From: an uncultured Clostridia bacterium
GTDB lineage: Bacteria > Bacillota > Clostridia > Lachnospirales > CAG-274
Direction of reading: 5' to 3'
DNA length: 55,150 nt
Assembly: GCA_944381435.1 (NCBI GenBank)
Contig: CALWLD010000015.1
Coordinates: 1-55,150, forward strand
Shown here: positions 34,970 through 43,899 of the stretch, one piece after another
Position numbering within the stretch: position 1 is the first letter of the stretch
Layout: each line of letters opens with the position of its first letter
Translations under genes and position numbers: made by a program
The notes under the pieces: model-generated
What the model was told of the DNA's origin: nothing
Database searches by the model: none
Seen by the model: only the letters and a program-made list of their open reading frames with translations

Positions 34970-35953
34970 ATGATAGCTAGAATTTTACAATTTATATTAA
35001 TATGTACATTGATTACAGGTTGCAGTAATAAAGAAAATATACAAACCGAAAATGAGAAGGTTACTTTTTTGTTAGATTGGACACCTAATACTAACCATAC
35101 AGGAATTTATGTAGCCTTAGAAAAAGGGTTTTACAATGATGTTGGCATAGATTTAGAAATATTAAACCCGCCAGAAGAATCTACAACTGCTTTGGTTGCT
35201 AGCGGTAAAGCTGATTTTGGCATATCTTTTCAAGATACTATGGGTATGGCTATGAATGAAAATGAAGATTTCCCTATAATGGCTATAGCTACTATTATAC
35301 AACATAATACATCTGGTATTTTATCTTTAAAGGAAAAGGGGATAGACAGCTTTAAAAATTTAGAAGGTAAAGTTTATGCTACTTGGGATAATGCACTAGA
35401 ACAGGCTACAATAAAACAAGTTATGGAAAATGAAGGGGCAAGCTTTGACAATGTAGAGCTTTATCATAGCACAGTTACCGATGCTGTATCTGCTATACAA
35501 ACTAATGTAGATGCGGTTTGGGTGTTTGAAGCTTGGGACACTATGAATGCTAAAGTACAAGGTTTAGACTATAACTTTATAAAATTTAAAGATGTAGAGC
35601 CTAGGTTAGATTTTTATACACCTGTTATAGTATCTAGCCAAAAATATCTAAAAGAAAATGAAGAAACAGCTAAAAACTTTTTACAAGCTACTCAAAAAGG
35701 ATATGAATACGCAATAGAAAACCCTGAAGAAAGTGCTGAAATATTGCATAAATATGCTCCAGAATATGACTTGGATATGCTTATAGAAAGCCAAAAATAC
35801 CTTGCTAACGAATATAAGGCAGAGGTTGAAAAATGGGGATATATAGATGCTAACAGATGGAACGATTTTTACACTTGGGCTTACGAAAAAGGCATAATAA
35901 CAAAAGATTTAACAAACAAAGGATTTACTAACGAATATTTGCCAGAAAATTAA
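34970..35953 (+). CDS. thiY: Thiamine-precursor substrate-binding lipoprotein (NMT1/THI5 family, ThiY-like)
   Basis: A 327-residue exported lipoprotein: the leader ARILQFILICTLITGCSNKE has a clear lipobox (LITGC). The mature part is an NMT1/THI5-like binding protein with the class signatures VTFLLDWTPNTNHTGIYVAL, DVGIDLEILNPPEES, GKADFGISFQDT and FAWDT-type region VWVFEAWDTMN. In this family the two-lobed pocket holds a hydroxymethyl- or formylaminopyrimidine. It lies between permease and ATPase genes with gaps below 10 bases, so the transporter is made as a unit. Confidence 0.92.
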   Translation: MIARILQFILICTLITGCSNKENIQTENEKVTFLLDWTPNTNHTGIYVALEKGFYNDVGIDLEILNPPEESTTALVASGKADFGISFQDTMGMAMNENEDFPIMAIATIIQHNTSGILSLKEKGIDSFKNLEGKVYATWDNALEQATIKQVMENEGASFDNVELYHSTVTDAVSAIQTNVDAVWVFEAWDTMNAKVQGLDYNFIKFKDVEPRLDFYTPVIVSSQKYLKENEETAKNFLQATQKGYEYAIENPEESAEILHKYAPEYDLDMLIESQKYLANEYKAEVEKWGYIDANRWNDFYTWAYEKGIITKDLTNKGFTNEYLPEN

Positions 35954-35962
35954 AGGAGAAAT

Positions 35963-36697
35963 ATGGAATATATAAAAGTAGAAAACTTATCAAAATCTTA
36001 TGATGATATTAAGATAATAGAAAATATAAATTTTTCATTAAAAAAAGGTGAAATAGTATCTTTTCTTGGGAAAAGCGGTGTTGGAAAAACTACTTTATTT
36101 AACATATTAGCAGGGTTTGAAAAACCTGATACAGGAAATATTTTTCTAAAAAATAAAGATATTACAAACCAAAAAAAGAACATAAGCTATATGACACAAA
36201 AACACCTTTTAATACCTTATCTTAACGTTTTAGATAATGTTTGTTTATCTTTTAAAATAAAAGGTATAGATAAAAAAATAGCATATGAAAAAGCGACAAA
36301 TATGCTTAAAAATTTTGGGCTGGAAAAACATATAAAAAAATATCCAAGTGAACTATCGGGAGGTATGAAGCAAAGAGTTTCTTTCATAAGAGCATACTTA
36401 ACAGAAAGTGATTTAATGCTTTTTGATGAGCCTTTTTCTGCTCTTGATAGCATTACAAAAGAAGAAGTTTATATATGGTTTAAAGAAACTATGAAAAAAG
36501 AAAACAAAACAACTATCTTTATAACCCACGATATAAACGAAGCCATATATTTATCAGATAAAATATATATATTAGCTAAAAAACCTGCTAATATAGTTTT
36601 AGATTTAAACATAGATAATTCTATAGAAAATTTTAGAACTAGCAATGAGTTTTTACTATATTATAAAAAGATAACTAACTGCTTGAAAAAATTTTAA
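35963..36697 (+). CDS. thiZ: ABC transporter ATPase (ThiZ-like)
   Basis: A 244-residue ABC ATPase. Walker A is FLGKSGVGKTTLFN, the Q-loop is in SYMTQKHLL, the ABC signature is ELSGGMKQRVSFIRAY, Walker B is LMLFDEPFSALD and the switch His is in IFITHDINEAIYL. It matches the SsuB/TauB/ThiZ class that partners NMT1-type binding proteins. It closes the riboswitch operon; no kinase (thiD) or tenA gene follows, so processing of the imported pyrimidine must be encoded elsewhere. Confidence 0.92.
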   Translation: MEYIKVENLSKSYDDIKIIENINFSLKKGEIVSFLGKSGVGKTTLFNILAGFEKPDTGNIFLKNKDITNQKKNISYMTQKHLLIPYLNVLDNVCLSFKIKGIDKKIAYEKATNMLKNFGLEKHIKKYPSELSGGMKQRVSFIRAYLTESDLMLFDEPFSALDSITKEEVYIWFKETMKKENKTTIFITHDINEAIYLSDKIYILAKKPANIVLDLNIDNSIENFRTSNEFLLYYKKITNCLKKF

Positions 36698-36764
36698 ACC
36701 TTATTAAATATTTATCGTAAAATGTCGATATATAATGTACATAATTATTATGGAGAGGATATAT

Positions 36765-37574
36765 ATGGCTTATAATGATAAAAAAATAAAGTTAGATGCA
36801 TCTCAAAAAGATATAAATGAAAAATTTAAAAACGATATAGAAAACACTGAAGAAAAAATATTTTGGTATATAAAGTTTAGCTTGCCTCTTGACACAGAAA
36901 GTGTTTCTAAAAAAACAATGAAGGTTACAGATACTAAAGGATATATATTAAAAACTAATATTATATACAATAAATCTTTGGAACTTATAGTTATAGAAAC
37001 CTTAGAGCCTTATCAAGAGGAAGAATATTATATACTTCAAATTAGCAAAGAAGTTAGAACAGAAAATTTAAAAAATTTAAAACGTGATGTTAATATTTTA
37101 TTTAAAATAAAAGGTGGAGAAGTTTTAGAATTTAAAGAACTTGCCGAAAATATTGTTGTGCCTAAACCTAGAAAACGACCTAAGGTAGATAGGAAAGAGG
37201 TTAAAAGCAGAGTATATTCTTTTGAAAAAGATGTGGAAAATTTATTAGGAGATAAACTCCCTTTTGCTAGCATAAAATTTAACCCTTTTGTTGCTATAGC
37301 TGGTGTACCTTTATTTTTGATAGGTATATTTTTAAAAAGTAATATAATTATTGCTTTAGGCGGGGTAGTTGCTTGCTTGGGCTTTGTACATATAATAATG
37401 CAAGTTGGTAAAAGAGAGTTTAGATCTAACTTAATATATAACTTAGGTGTTGTTAGCTTTAACAAAGAAAAATATAAAAAAGCTAAAAAAAGATTTAAAA
37501 AGGCTATTATTATTAACAGATACAATGAATATGCCGAATATGCTATAAGAAAACTATCTTTTTATTTAGAATAA
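36765..37574 (+). CDS. Unrecognised protein with central membrane hairpin and TPR-like tail
   Basis: A 269-residue protein that I do not recognise. Residues ~1-115 are soluble and beta-rich (FWYIKFSLPLDTESVSKKTMKV...LEPYQEEEYYILQISKEV), possibly Ig-like. A basic linker (PKPRKRPKVDRKEVKSR) leads to two membrane spans (FVAIAGVPLFLIGIFL and IIIALGGVVACLGFVHIIM). The C-terminal ~60 residues (NLGVVSFNKEKYKKAKKRF, AIIINRYNEYAEYAIRKL) resemble one or two TPR repeats. Start ATG 36765 follows GGAGAGG; the upstream frame lacks a site. It stands alone between the thiamine operon and a perfect terminator. Confidence 0.7.
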   Translation: MAYNDKKIKLDASQKDINEKFKNDIENTEEKIFWYIKFSLPLDTESVSKKTMKVTDTKGYILKTNIIYNKSLELIVIETLEPYQEEEYYILQISKEVRTENLKNLKRDVNILFKIKGGEVLEFKELAENIVVPKPRKRPKVDRKEVKSRVYSFEKDVENLLGDKLPFASIKFNPFVAIAGVPLFLIGIFLKSNIIIALGGVVACLGFVHIIMQVGKREFRSNLIYNLGVVSFNKEKYKKAKKRFKKAIIINRYNEYAEYAIRKLSFYLE

Positions 37575-37576
37575 AC

Positions 37577-37616
37577 AATAAAGGGTTGTAGACTTTGTCT
37601 ACAACCCTTTATTGTA
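37577..37616. terminator. Perfect hairpin terminator
   Basis: ACAATAAAGGGTTGTAGAC and its exact complement around a TTT loop, directly after the stop codon of the unrecognised gene. The loop context GAC-TTT-GTC is the same as in the gap terminator. Confidence 0.88.
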
Positions 37617-37697
37617 ATAACAGAGTTAGAAAAAGTTATTTTACATTTATTTTAATAAATTTTTGATATTTTAAAAGTATATAGGTTTATTTTTTAC

Positions 37698-37726
37698 TTG
37701 AAATTATGTTAAAAAATTAATATAAT
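37698..37726 (+). promoter_or_regulatory. Promoter of the rel operon
   Basis: TTGAAA (37698-37703), 17-base spacer and TATAAT (37721-37726), 37 bases before the rel ATG. Confidence 0.78.
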
Positions 37727-37763
37727 AATAATTATATAGAAAAGACTTGAAAGGAGGATATTT

Positions 37764-39995
37764 ATGGAAGAATGTAAACTACTATATGACCAATTAATAG
37801 AAAAAATAAAAAAATATCATCCAACTACAGATTTTAGCCTTATAGAAAAAGCATATAATCTTGCTAAAGAAGCACACGGAACTCAACTTAGAAAATCTGG
37901 TGAACCTTATATAATACACCCTCTTTATGTTGCTATTATATTAGCCGAGCTGGAACTAGACTTAGAATCTATTGCAGCAGGTATATTACACGATGTAATA
38001 GAGGATACTAAATACTCTTTTGAAGATTTAAAAGAGCTTTTTAGCGAGGAAATAGCAAATATTGTAAGCGGGGTTACAAAACTTGATAAATTTACTTACT
38101 CTTCAACTTCTAAAGAAGAGCTACAAGCAGAAAACTACAGAAAAATGTTTCTTGCTATGGCAAAAGATATAAGAGTTATACTAATAAAAGTTGCCGATAG
38201 ACTTCATAATATGAGAACCTTACAATATATGAGCAAAGAAAAACAGAGAGAAAAAGCACAAGAAACACTGGATATATACGCACCTTTAGCTACAAGGCTT
38301 GGTATATTTAAAATAAAAATAGAGCTTGAAGATTTATGCCTTAGATATTTAGACCCAACAGCATACTATGATTTGGCAGAAAAAATAGAACGTAAAAAAC
38401 ACGAAAGAGAAGAATATGTTCAAAGAATTGTTGATGAAATATCACAAAAATGTAAAGAAGATAACTTGCAATGTGAAATATATGGCAGGCCTAAACATTT
38501 CTTTAGCATTTACAAAAAAATGCTTAACCAAGATAAAACGCTAGACCAAATATTTGACCTTTTTGCAGTTAGAATAATAGTAAATAGCATAAGAGATTGC
38601 TATGAGGTTTTAGGGCTTGTACACGAAATGTATAAACCTATCCCTAGCAGGTTTAAAGACTATATAGCTATGCCAAAAGCTAATATGTATCAATCTTTAC
38701 ACAATACTCTTATAGGTCCAGAGGGGCTACCTTTTGAAATACAAATTAGAACTATGGAAATGCACCGTATTGCTGAATATGGTATAGCTGCTCATTGGAA
38801 ATATAAATCTGGTAACAAAAACGTTAAAGAATCGGCAGAAGAAGAAAAGCTTACTTGGCTTAGACAAATACTAGAATGGCAAAAAGATATGTCTGATAAT
38901 AAAGAATTTATGGACACCATAAAAACAGACCTAGATTCTTTTAACGAAAATGTTTATTGCTTTACCCCAACAGGAGATGTGAAAAGCTTACCTTATGGTT
39001 CTAACCCAATAGATTTTGCATATTCTATACACAGTGCAGTTGGTAACACTATGGTTGGAGCTAGGGTAAACGGTAAAATTGTAACCTTTGATTATGTTTT
39101 ACAAAACGGGGATAGAATAGAGATTATAACAAGCCAAAATTCTCGTGGGCCTAGTATGGACTGGCTAAAAATGGTTAAAAGCAGTGAGGCTAAAAACAAA
39201 ATAAATCAATGGTTTAAAACTATTAATAAAGAAGAAAATATATTAAAAGGTAAAGAAATGCTTGAAAAAGAGGCAAAGCGTAAAGGATTTGTCTTTGGGG
39301 AGCTAGCTACACCTTTTAGAATAAAAAAGGTTTTAGAACGTTATGGCTTTAGAGATTGGGACGCTATATGCGCAGCTATTGGCCACGGTGGTTTAAAAGA
39401 AGGACAAATAATAAATAGATTTATAGAAGAGCTTAAAAAAGATATAAACAAAAACAAAACTGCTGAAGAAATTATTAAAGAAACAGCAGAAATTATATCT
39501 AATGCAAATGCAAACAGCCAATCTATAAGAAAATATAAAAATGATTCTGGTATTGTTATACACGGAATAAGCGGTTTAGATGTTAGGGTATCTAAATGTT
39601 GTAGCCCTGTTCCTGGTGATGAGATAGTAGGCTTTATAACAAAAGGTAGAGGGGTATCTATACACAGAACAGATTGCATAAATATAATAAATCTTTTAGA
39701 AGATGATAGAAAAAGATTGGTAGAGGCTAACTGGAGCATAGATACTATCAAAGATAAAGAATTTTTAGCAGAAATACGCATAACAGGAGAAGATAGGATA
39801 GGGCTTTTAGTTGATATAACAAAGGTTTTTACAGACGAAAAAATATCTCTTAAAAATATCAATGCAAGGACTGTTAAAACAGATTTTATAATAGATGCAA
39901 CCATTACTATAGGTGGAAGAGCAGAGCTTGAACATATTTGCAAAAAAATAAAAAATGTAAAAGGTGTTTATGACATACAGCGTGTTACAACATAG
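37764..39995 (+). CDS. relA: Bifunctional (p)ppGpp synthetase/hydrolase (Rel)
   Basis: A 743-residue long RelA/SpoT homologue that makes and degrades (p)ppGpp in the stringent response. Order: HD hydrolase with intact GILHDVIEDTKYS (HDxxED, so hydrolysis is expected), synthetase with YQSLHNTLIGPEG and FEIQIRT, TGS domain (VYCFTPTGDVKSLPYGSNP), helical region, conserved-Cys region (VSKCCSPVPGDEIVGFITKGRG...HRTDC) and C-terminal ACT domain (IRITGEDRIGLLVDITKVFTD). Length is normal. It starts the rel-dtd-MBL-hemZ-hisS-aspS run, a familiar Firmicutes order. Confidence 0.97.
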   Translation: MEECKLLYDQLIEKIKKYHPTTDFSLIEKAYNLAKEAHGTQLRKSGEPYIIHPLYVAIILAELELDLESIAAGILHDVIEDTKYSFEDLKELFSEEIANIVSGVTKLDKFTYSSTSKEELQAENYRKMFLAMAKDIRVILIKVADRLHNMRTLQYMSKEKQREKAQETLDIYAPLATRLGIFKIKIELEDLCLRYLDPTAYYDLAEKIERKKHEREEYVQRIVDEISQKCKEDNLQCEIYGRPKHFFSIYKKMLNQDKTLDQIFDLFAVRIIVNSIRDCYEVLGLVHEMYKPIPSRFKDYIAMPKANMYQSLHNTLIGPEGLPFEIQIRTMEMHRIAEYGIAAHWKYKSGNKNVKESAEEEKLTWLRQILEWQKDMSDNKEFMDTIKTDLDSFNENVYCFTPTGDVKSLPYGSNPIDFAYSIHSAVGNTMVGARVNGKIVTFDYVLQNGDRIEIITSQNSRGPSMDWLKMVKSSEAKNKINQWFKTINKEENILKGKEMLEKEAKRKGFVFGELATPFRIKKVLERYGFRDWDAICAAIGHGGLKEGQIINRFIEELKKDINKNKTAEEIIKETAEIISNANANSQSIRKYKNDSGIVIHGISGLDVRVSKCCSPVPGDEIVGFITKGRGVSIHRTDCINIINLLEDDRKRLVEANWSIDTIKDKEFLAEIRITGEDRIGLLVDITKVFTDEKISLKNINARTVKTDFIIDATITIGGRAELEHICKKIKNVKGVYDIQRVTT

Positions 39996-40003
39996 GAGGA
40001 TAT

Positions 40004-40453
40004 ATGAGAGCAGTTTTACAAAGAGTAACAAAAGCAAAAGTTGATATAGATGGAAAAACTGTGGGCAAAATAGATAAAGGGATAGTTGTTTTAGCTGCAG
40101 TGAACGATACAGATAATATAGATACTTTTAAATATATGTTTGATAAAATTGTAAATTTAAGAATTTTTGAAGATGATGAGGATAAACTTAATTTATCTAT
40201 AAAAGATTTAGATTTAGGTGTTTTGATAGTTCCTAACTTTACAGTTTATGCAGATGCAAGAAAAGGCAGACGCCCAAGCTTTGTGGGAGGCGCTAAGCCT
40301 GATGATGCTGAAAAAATATTTAACGATTTTATAAGCTATTTTAAAGAAAACTATGAAAAAGTAGAAACAGGTATATTTAGAGCAGATATGCAGGTGGAGC
40401 TTGTAAACGATGGACCTATCACTATACTTTTAGATAGCGACAAAATAATTTAA
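40004..40453 (+). CDS. dtd: D-aminoacyl-tRNA deacylase
   Basis: A 149-residue DTD that removes D-amino acids (and Gly from tRNA-Ala) from charged tRNAs. MRAVLQRVTKAKVDIDG at the start and the Gly-cisPro motif VNDGPIT near the end are typical. The second family motif, usually SQFTL ahead of the ADxxKGRRPSF block, is PNFTV here (VPNFTVYADARKGRRPSF), a change at otherwise well-kept positions. The gene starts 8 bases after rel, with AGGAGGA as site, in the conserved rel-dtd pair. Confidence 0.95.
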   Translation: MRAVLQRVTKAKVDIDGKTVGKIDKGIVVLAAVNDTDNIDTFKYMFDKIVNLRIFEDDEDKLNLSIKDLDLGVLIVPNFTVYADARKGRRPSFVGGAKPDDAEKIFNDFISYFKENYEKVETGIFRADMQVELVNDGPITILLDSDKII

Positions 40454-40478
40454 GTAGCTTAAAACTTAGGAGGCTAAT

Positions 40479-41120
40479 ATGAAAGTTAAAGTTGAAATAG
40501 TTGGCGGTATGATGATGCAAAACTGTTATTTTGCTATAGAAGATGACACAAACAATGCAATAATAATAGACCCAGGTGCAGATGCTGATAAGCTTATAAA
40601 AACTATAGAAAAAGAAAGATTAAATTTAAAATATATCGTTTTAACACACGGACATTTTGACCATATAGGTGCTTGCAAAGAAATAAAAGAAAAATATAAC
40701 ACACCTATTGTTATATGTGAAGGTGAAGAAATTTTAATAGAACACCCAGAAAACAACCTTTCTTATATGATACATTCTAACATTACATTAAAAGCAGATA
40801 TTGTGTTAAAGGACAATGATATTTTTAAATTTGGTGATGATTTAGCATTTAAAGTTATAAAAACACCAGGACATACACCTGGAGGTATGTGTTTATACTT
40901 TGAAAACGAAAATGTACTTTTTTCTGGAGATACTTTATTTTATGGTTCTGTTGGTAGAACAGATTTTCCTTATGGAAATTCTACTGATTTGGTAAAATCT
41001 GTTACAAGGCTTAAAAATTTGCCTGACAATACAGTAGTTTATAGCGGACACGGAGATAAAACTACAATAGGAACAGAAAAAAACATTAACCCTTATATGG
41101 GAAATATGTATGAATATTAG
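40479..41120 (+). CDS. Metallo-beta-lactamase-fold hydrolase (glyoxalase II-like)
   Basis: A 213-residue MBL-fold protein with the complete metal motif LTHGHFDHIGA (HxHxDH), a later His in KTPGHTPGGMCL, the bridging Asp in LFSGDTLFYGSVGRTD and the last His in VYSGHGDKTTIG. This is the short YcbL/YqgX-like class related to glyoxalase II; the usual substrate is a thioester such as a glutathione or bacillithiol-type adduct, though for the rel-dtd neighbours in Clostridia the role is not settled. It sits 25 bases after dtd and 14 before hemZ in the same operon. Confidence 0.92.
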   Translation: MKVKVEIVGGMMMQNCYFAIEDDTNNAIIIDPGADADKLIKTIEKERLNLKYIVLTHGHFDHIGACKEIKEKYNTPIVICEGEEILIEHPENNLSYMIHSNITLKADIVLKDNDIFKFGDDLAFKVIKTPGHTPGGMCLYFENENVLFSGDTLFYGSVGRTDFPYGNSTDLVKSVTRLKNLPDNTVVYSGHGDKTTIGTEKNINPYMGNMYEY

Positions 41121-41134
41121 AAAGTTGGTTTAAT

Positions 41135-42583
41135 ATGTATTATATTGTAGAACATAAATATTTAGATGATGTTCTTTCTGTTATACAATTATTTTATTTT
41201 GGAGAAAAAATAAAACAAATATATGATGTAATAGATGACAATATTGTTATAAAAAGTAGCATTGAAAATGATATATCTATATGTAGGATATATAAAAATA
41301 AAGAAGAAATAGTTTATAAAGAAAATAGCTTAAAAGATATAGAAAAAGACACTTTTTCTAATGAAAAAGCAAGAATAATAAAACTAACAGTTTATGAGGC
41401 TATACAAAAAATAAGACCTTTAAATATGCCTTGGGGGATACTAACAGGGGTTAGACCTACTAAAAAAATAAATGAAATGTTAGAACAAGGCTTTACAGAA
41501 AGAGATATTAAAAATATACTAAAAGATAAGTATTTAGCTACAGATGAAAAGATAGATTTGGCAATAGATATAGCTAAAATAGAAAAAAATATATTAAAAA
41601 ATAATAACAATAATAAAATTTCTATATATTTAGGCATACCATTTTGCCCTACAAGATGTGTTTATTGTTCTTTTCCATCTTTTAATCTTAATAGCTATAC
41701 TAAAAAGGTAGATTTATATCTTGATTGTTTAGAAAAAGAAATACTTGCTATGAAAGATTATGTAAATAGCTTTGAAATAGAAAGTATTTATATAGGTGGA
41801 GGAACGCCAACGTCATTAAATGAAAATCAATTTTATAGATTTTTAAAAATGATTGATGATAATTTTAAAAAGCCTCTTATAGAATATACAATAGAGGCTG
41901 GGCGAGCAGATACTATAACAAGAAACAAGCTTAAAACAATGAAAGATTTTAACGCTACCAGAATATCTATAAACCCTCAAACTATGAACGATAAAACACT
42001 AAAGTTAATAGGAAGAAACCACCTAGAAAAAGACTTTTTAAATGCATTTTATCTAGCAAGAGAAGAAGGGCATAACAACATAAACACAGATATTATTTTA
42101 GGGCTTACAGACGAAAATTCAAATGATGTTTTATATACTATGGATAAAATTTACACCTTAAAACCAGAAAGCCTAACTGTACATACACTTGCTTTAAAAA
42201 GAGCGTCTAGGCTTAATGAAAATATAGATGATTTTAACCCTAGTTCTTTTTATGAAATGGAAAAAATGATAAACATTACAAGAGAATATGCTAGAAAAAT
42301 GGATATGTATCCTTATTATATGTATAGACAAAAAAATATGATAGGAAATTTTGAAAATGTTGGATACTGTAAAGATAATTTAGAGTGTTTTTACAACATT
42401 CAAATAATGGAAGAAAAGCAAACTATTATTTCTTTTGGTGCTGGCGCTACAAGTAAATTTTATTTTGAAGATACAAACCTTATAAAACGTGCTTTTAATG
42501 TGAAAAGTGTAGATGATTATATAAACCGTATAGATGAAATGATACAAAGAAAAAGAGAAATAATAGAGGAGGAAAGCAAATGA
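41135..42583 (+). CDS. hemZ: Radical SAM coproporphyrinogen dehydrogenase HemZ-type
   Basis: A 482-residue HemN-like radical SAM enzyme. The cluster motif is IPFCPTRCVYCSF (CxxxCxxC), followed by YIGGGTPTSL, the SAM-contact regions IEAGRADTI and ISINPQTMNDKTLKLIGR. An N-terminal ~150-residue extension distinguishes HemZ from HemN/HemW. HemZ is annotated for oxygen-independent coproporphyrinogen oxidation, but in many Clostridia without full haem synthesis its true reaction is unclear. The end overlaps hisS by four bases (ATGA), so the two are coupled. Confidence 0.92.
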   Translation: MYYIVEHKYLDDVLSVIQLFYFGEKIKQIYDVIDDNIVIKSSIENDISICRIYKNKEEIVYKENSLKDIEKDTFSNEKARIIKLTVYEAIQKIRPLNMPWGILTGVRPTKKINEMLEQGFTERDIKNILKDKYLATDEKIDLAIDIAKIEKNILKNNNNNKISIYLGIPFCPTRCVYCSFPSFNLNSYTKKVDLYLDCLEKEILAMKDYVNSFEIESIYIGGGTPTSLNENQFYRFLKMIDDNFKKPLIEYTIEAGRADTITRNKLKTMKDFNATRISINPQTMNDKTLKLIGRNHLEKDFLNAFYLAREEGHNNINTDIILGLTDENSNDVLYTMDKIYTLKPESLTVHTLALKRASRLNENIDDFNPSSFYEMEKMINITREYARKMDMYPYYMYRQKNMIGNFENVGYCKDNLECFYNIQIMEEKQTIISFGAGATSKFYFEDTNLIKRAFNVKSVDDYINRIDEMIQRKREIIEEESK

Positions 42584-43848
42584 AAATAAAAAGACCAAAA
42601 GGCACTAATGATATTTTTGGCAAAGAGGCTTACAAATGGCAGTTTTTAGAAAATGTAATAAGAGAAACTTGTGAAAACTTTGGCATACAAGAAATAAGAA
42701 CTCCTATGTTTGAATATAGAAACCTTTTTGAACGTGGCGTTGGAGAAACAACAGATGTTGTGCAAAAAGAGATGTTTACCTTTAAAGATAGAGGTGATAG
42801 AGAATATGCCTTAAAACCAGAAAGCACTGCTGGCACTGCTAGAGCTTATCTTGAAAATAGCTTAAGTGCTGATGTGCAACCTACAAAACTATATTATATA
42901 GCACCATCTTTTAGAGATGAAAGAAACCAAGCAGGAAGGTTTAAACAATTTCATCAATTTGGCGTTGAAATGTTTGGCTCTTTTGATGCTAGCTGTGATG
43001 CAGAGGTTATATCTTTTGTACACGAGCTTTTAAGAAGGCTTAAAGTAAAAGATGTTACATTAAAGCTTAACAGCCTTGGCGGTAACGAATGTAGAAAAGC
43101 TTACAACCAAAAGCTTAAATCTTTTGTGGAAACAAAGCTTGACAGCTTATGCGAAGATTGTAAACAAAGGTATGAAAAAAATCCTTTAAGAGTACTTGAT
43201 TGTAAAAACAACAACTGTAAAGAGGCATTAAAAGATGCACCTACTACTATAGAAAGTTTAGATAATGAATGTAGGACCCATTTTGAAAATTTACAAAAAT
43301 ACTTAAATGTAATGGGGATACCTTATGAAATAGATACAAAAATAGTTAGAGGGTTAGATTATTACACAAAAACTGTTTTTGAATTTGTTTGTAAATCTGA
43401 AAAGCTTGGCTCTCAAAGCACTATTTGTGGTGGTGGAAGATATGACAACCTTATAAAAGAATGTGGCGGGCAAGCTACAGGTGCTGTTGGATTTGGGCTT
43501 GGTATGGAGCGTTTAATTATGCTTTTAGAAGAGCAAGGTTTAAAAATAGAAAGCGAAAATAGGCCTTTGATTTATATAGGTTCTATGGGTGATGTTGGAT
43601 TTATAAAAGCTCAAGAAATAGCATATAATTTAAGAAAAGAAAATATATATGTAGAATATGACATAGTTAAAAGAAGTGTAAAAGCACAACTTAAATATGC
43701 AGATAAAATAAACGCTAAATATGTTATAATAATTGGTGATAACGAAATAGAAACAAATAAAGTAAACCTAAAAAATATGGATAAAAGCGAACAAAGAGAA
43801 ATAAACTTAACCGATTTAAAAAATGAAGTTTTAAAAGATATTAAATAA
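42580..43848 (+). CDS. hisS: Histidyl-tRNA synthetase
   Basis: A 422-residue class II synthetase. Motif 1 lies in IQEIRTPMFEYRNLFERGVGE, motif 2 in APSFRDERNQAGRFKQFHQFG, the HisA motif is VRGLDYYTKTVFEF, and motif 3 is AVGFGLGMERLIMLL. The anticodon-binding domain at the C-terminus is present. Its ATG overlaps the hemZ stop, and aspS follows 51 bases later; hisS-aspS adjacency is typical of Firmicutes. No T-box leader is seen in front of it, as expected for an internal operon gene. Confidence 0.97.
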   Translation: MKIKRPKGTNDIFGKEAYKWQFLENVIRETCENFGIQEIRTPMFEYRNLFERGVGETTDVVQKEMFTFKDRGDREYALKPESTAGTARAYLENSLSADVQPTKLYYIAPSFRDERNQAGRFKQFHQFGVEMFGSFDASCDAEVISFVHELLRRLKVKDVTLKLNSLGGNECRKAYNQKLKSFVETKLDSLCEDCKQRYEKNPLRVLDCKNNNCKEALKDAPTTIESLDNECRTHFENLQKYLNVMGIPYEIDTKIVRGLDYYTKTVFEFVCKSEKLGSQSTICGGGRYDNLIKECGGQATGAVGFGLGMERLIMLLEEQGLKIESENRPLIYIGSMGDVGFIKAQEIAYNLRKENIYVEYDIVKRSVKAQLKYADKINAKYVIIIGDNEIETNKVNLKNMDKSEQREINLTDLKNEVLKDIK

Positions 43849-43899
43849 GAAATGTATTATATAGTATATTTTAGATAATGTTTGATTTTGGAGGGAAAG

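Noticed and set aside
39341..39943. 200-residue minus-strand ORF inside rel
   Set aside because: Lies wholly within the conserved C-terminal half of rel, has no start signal and no recognisable domain.
42500..42580. T-box leader for hisS or aspS
   Set aside because: hisS overlaps hemZ by four bases and the hisS-aspS gap is 51 bases; no T-box sequence is present.
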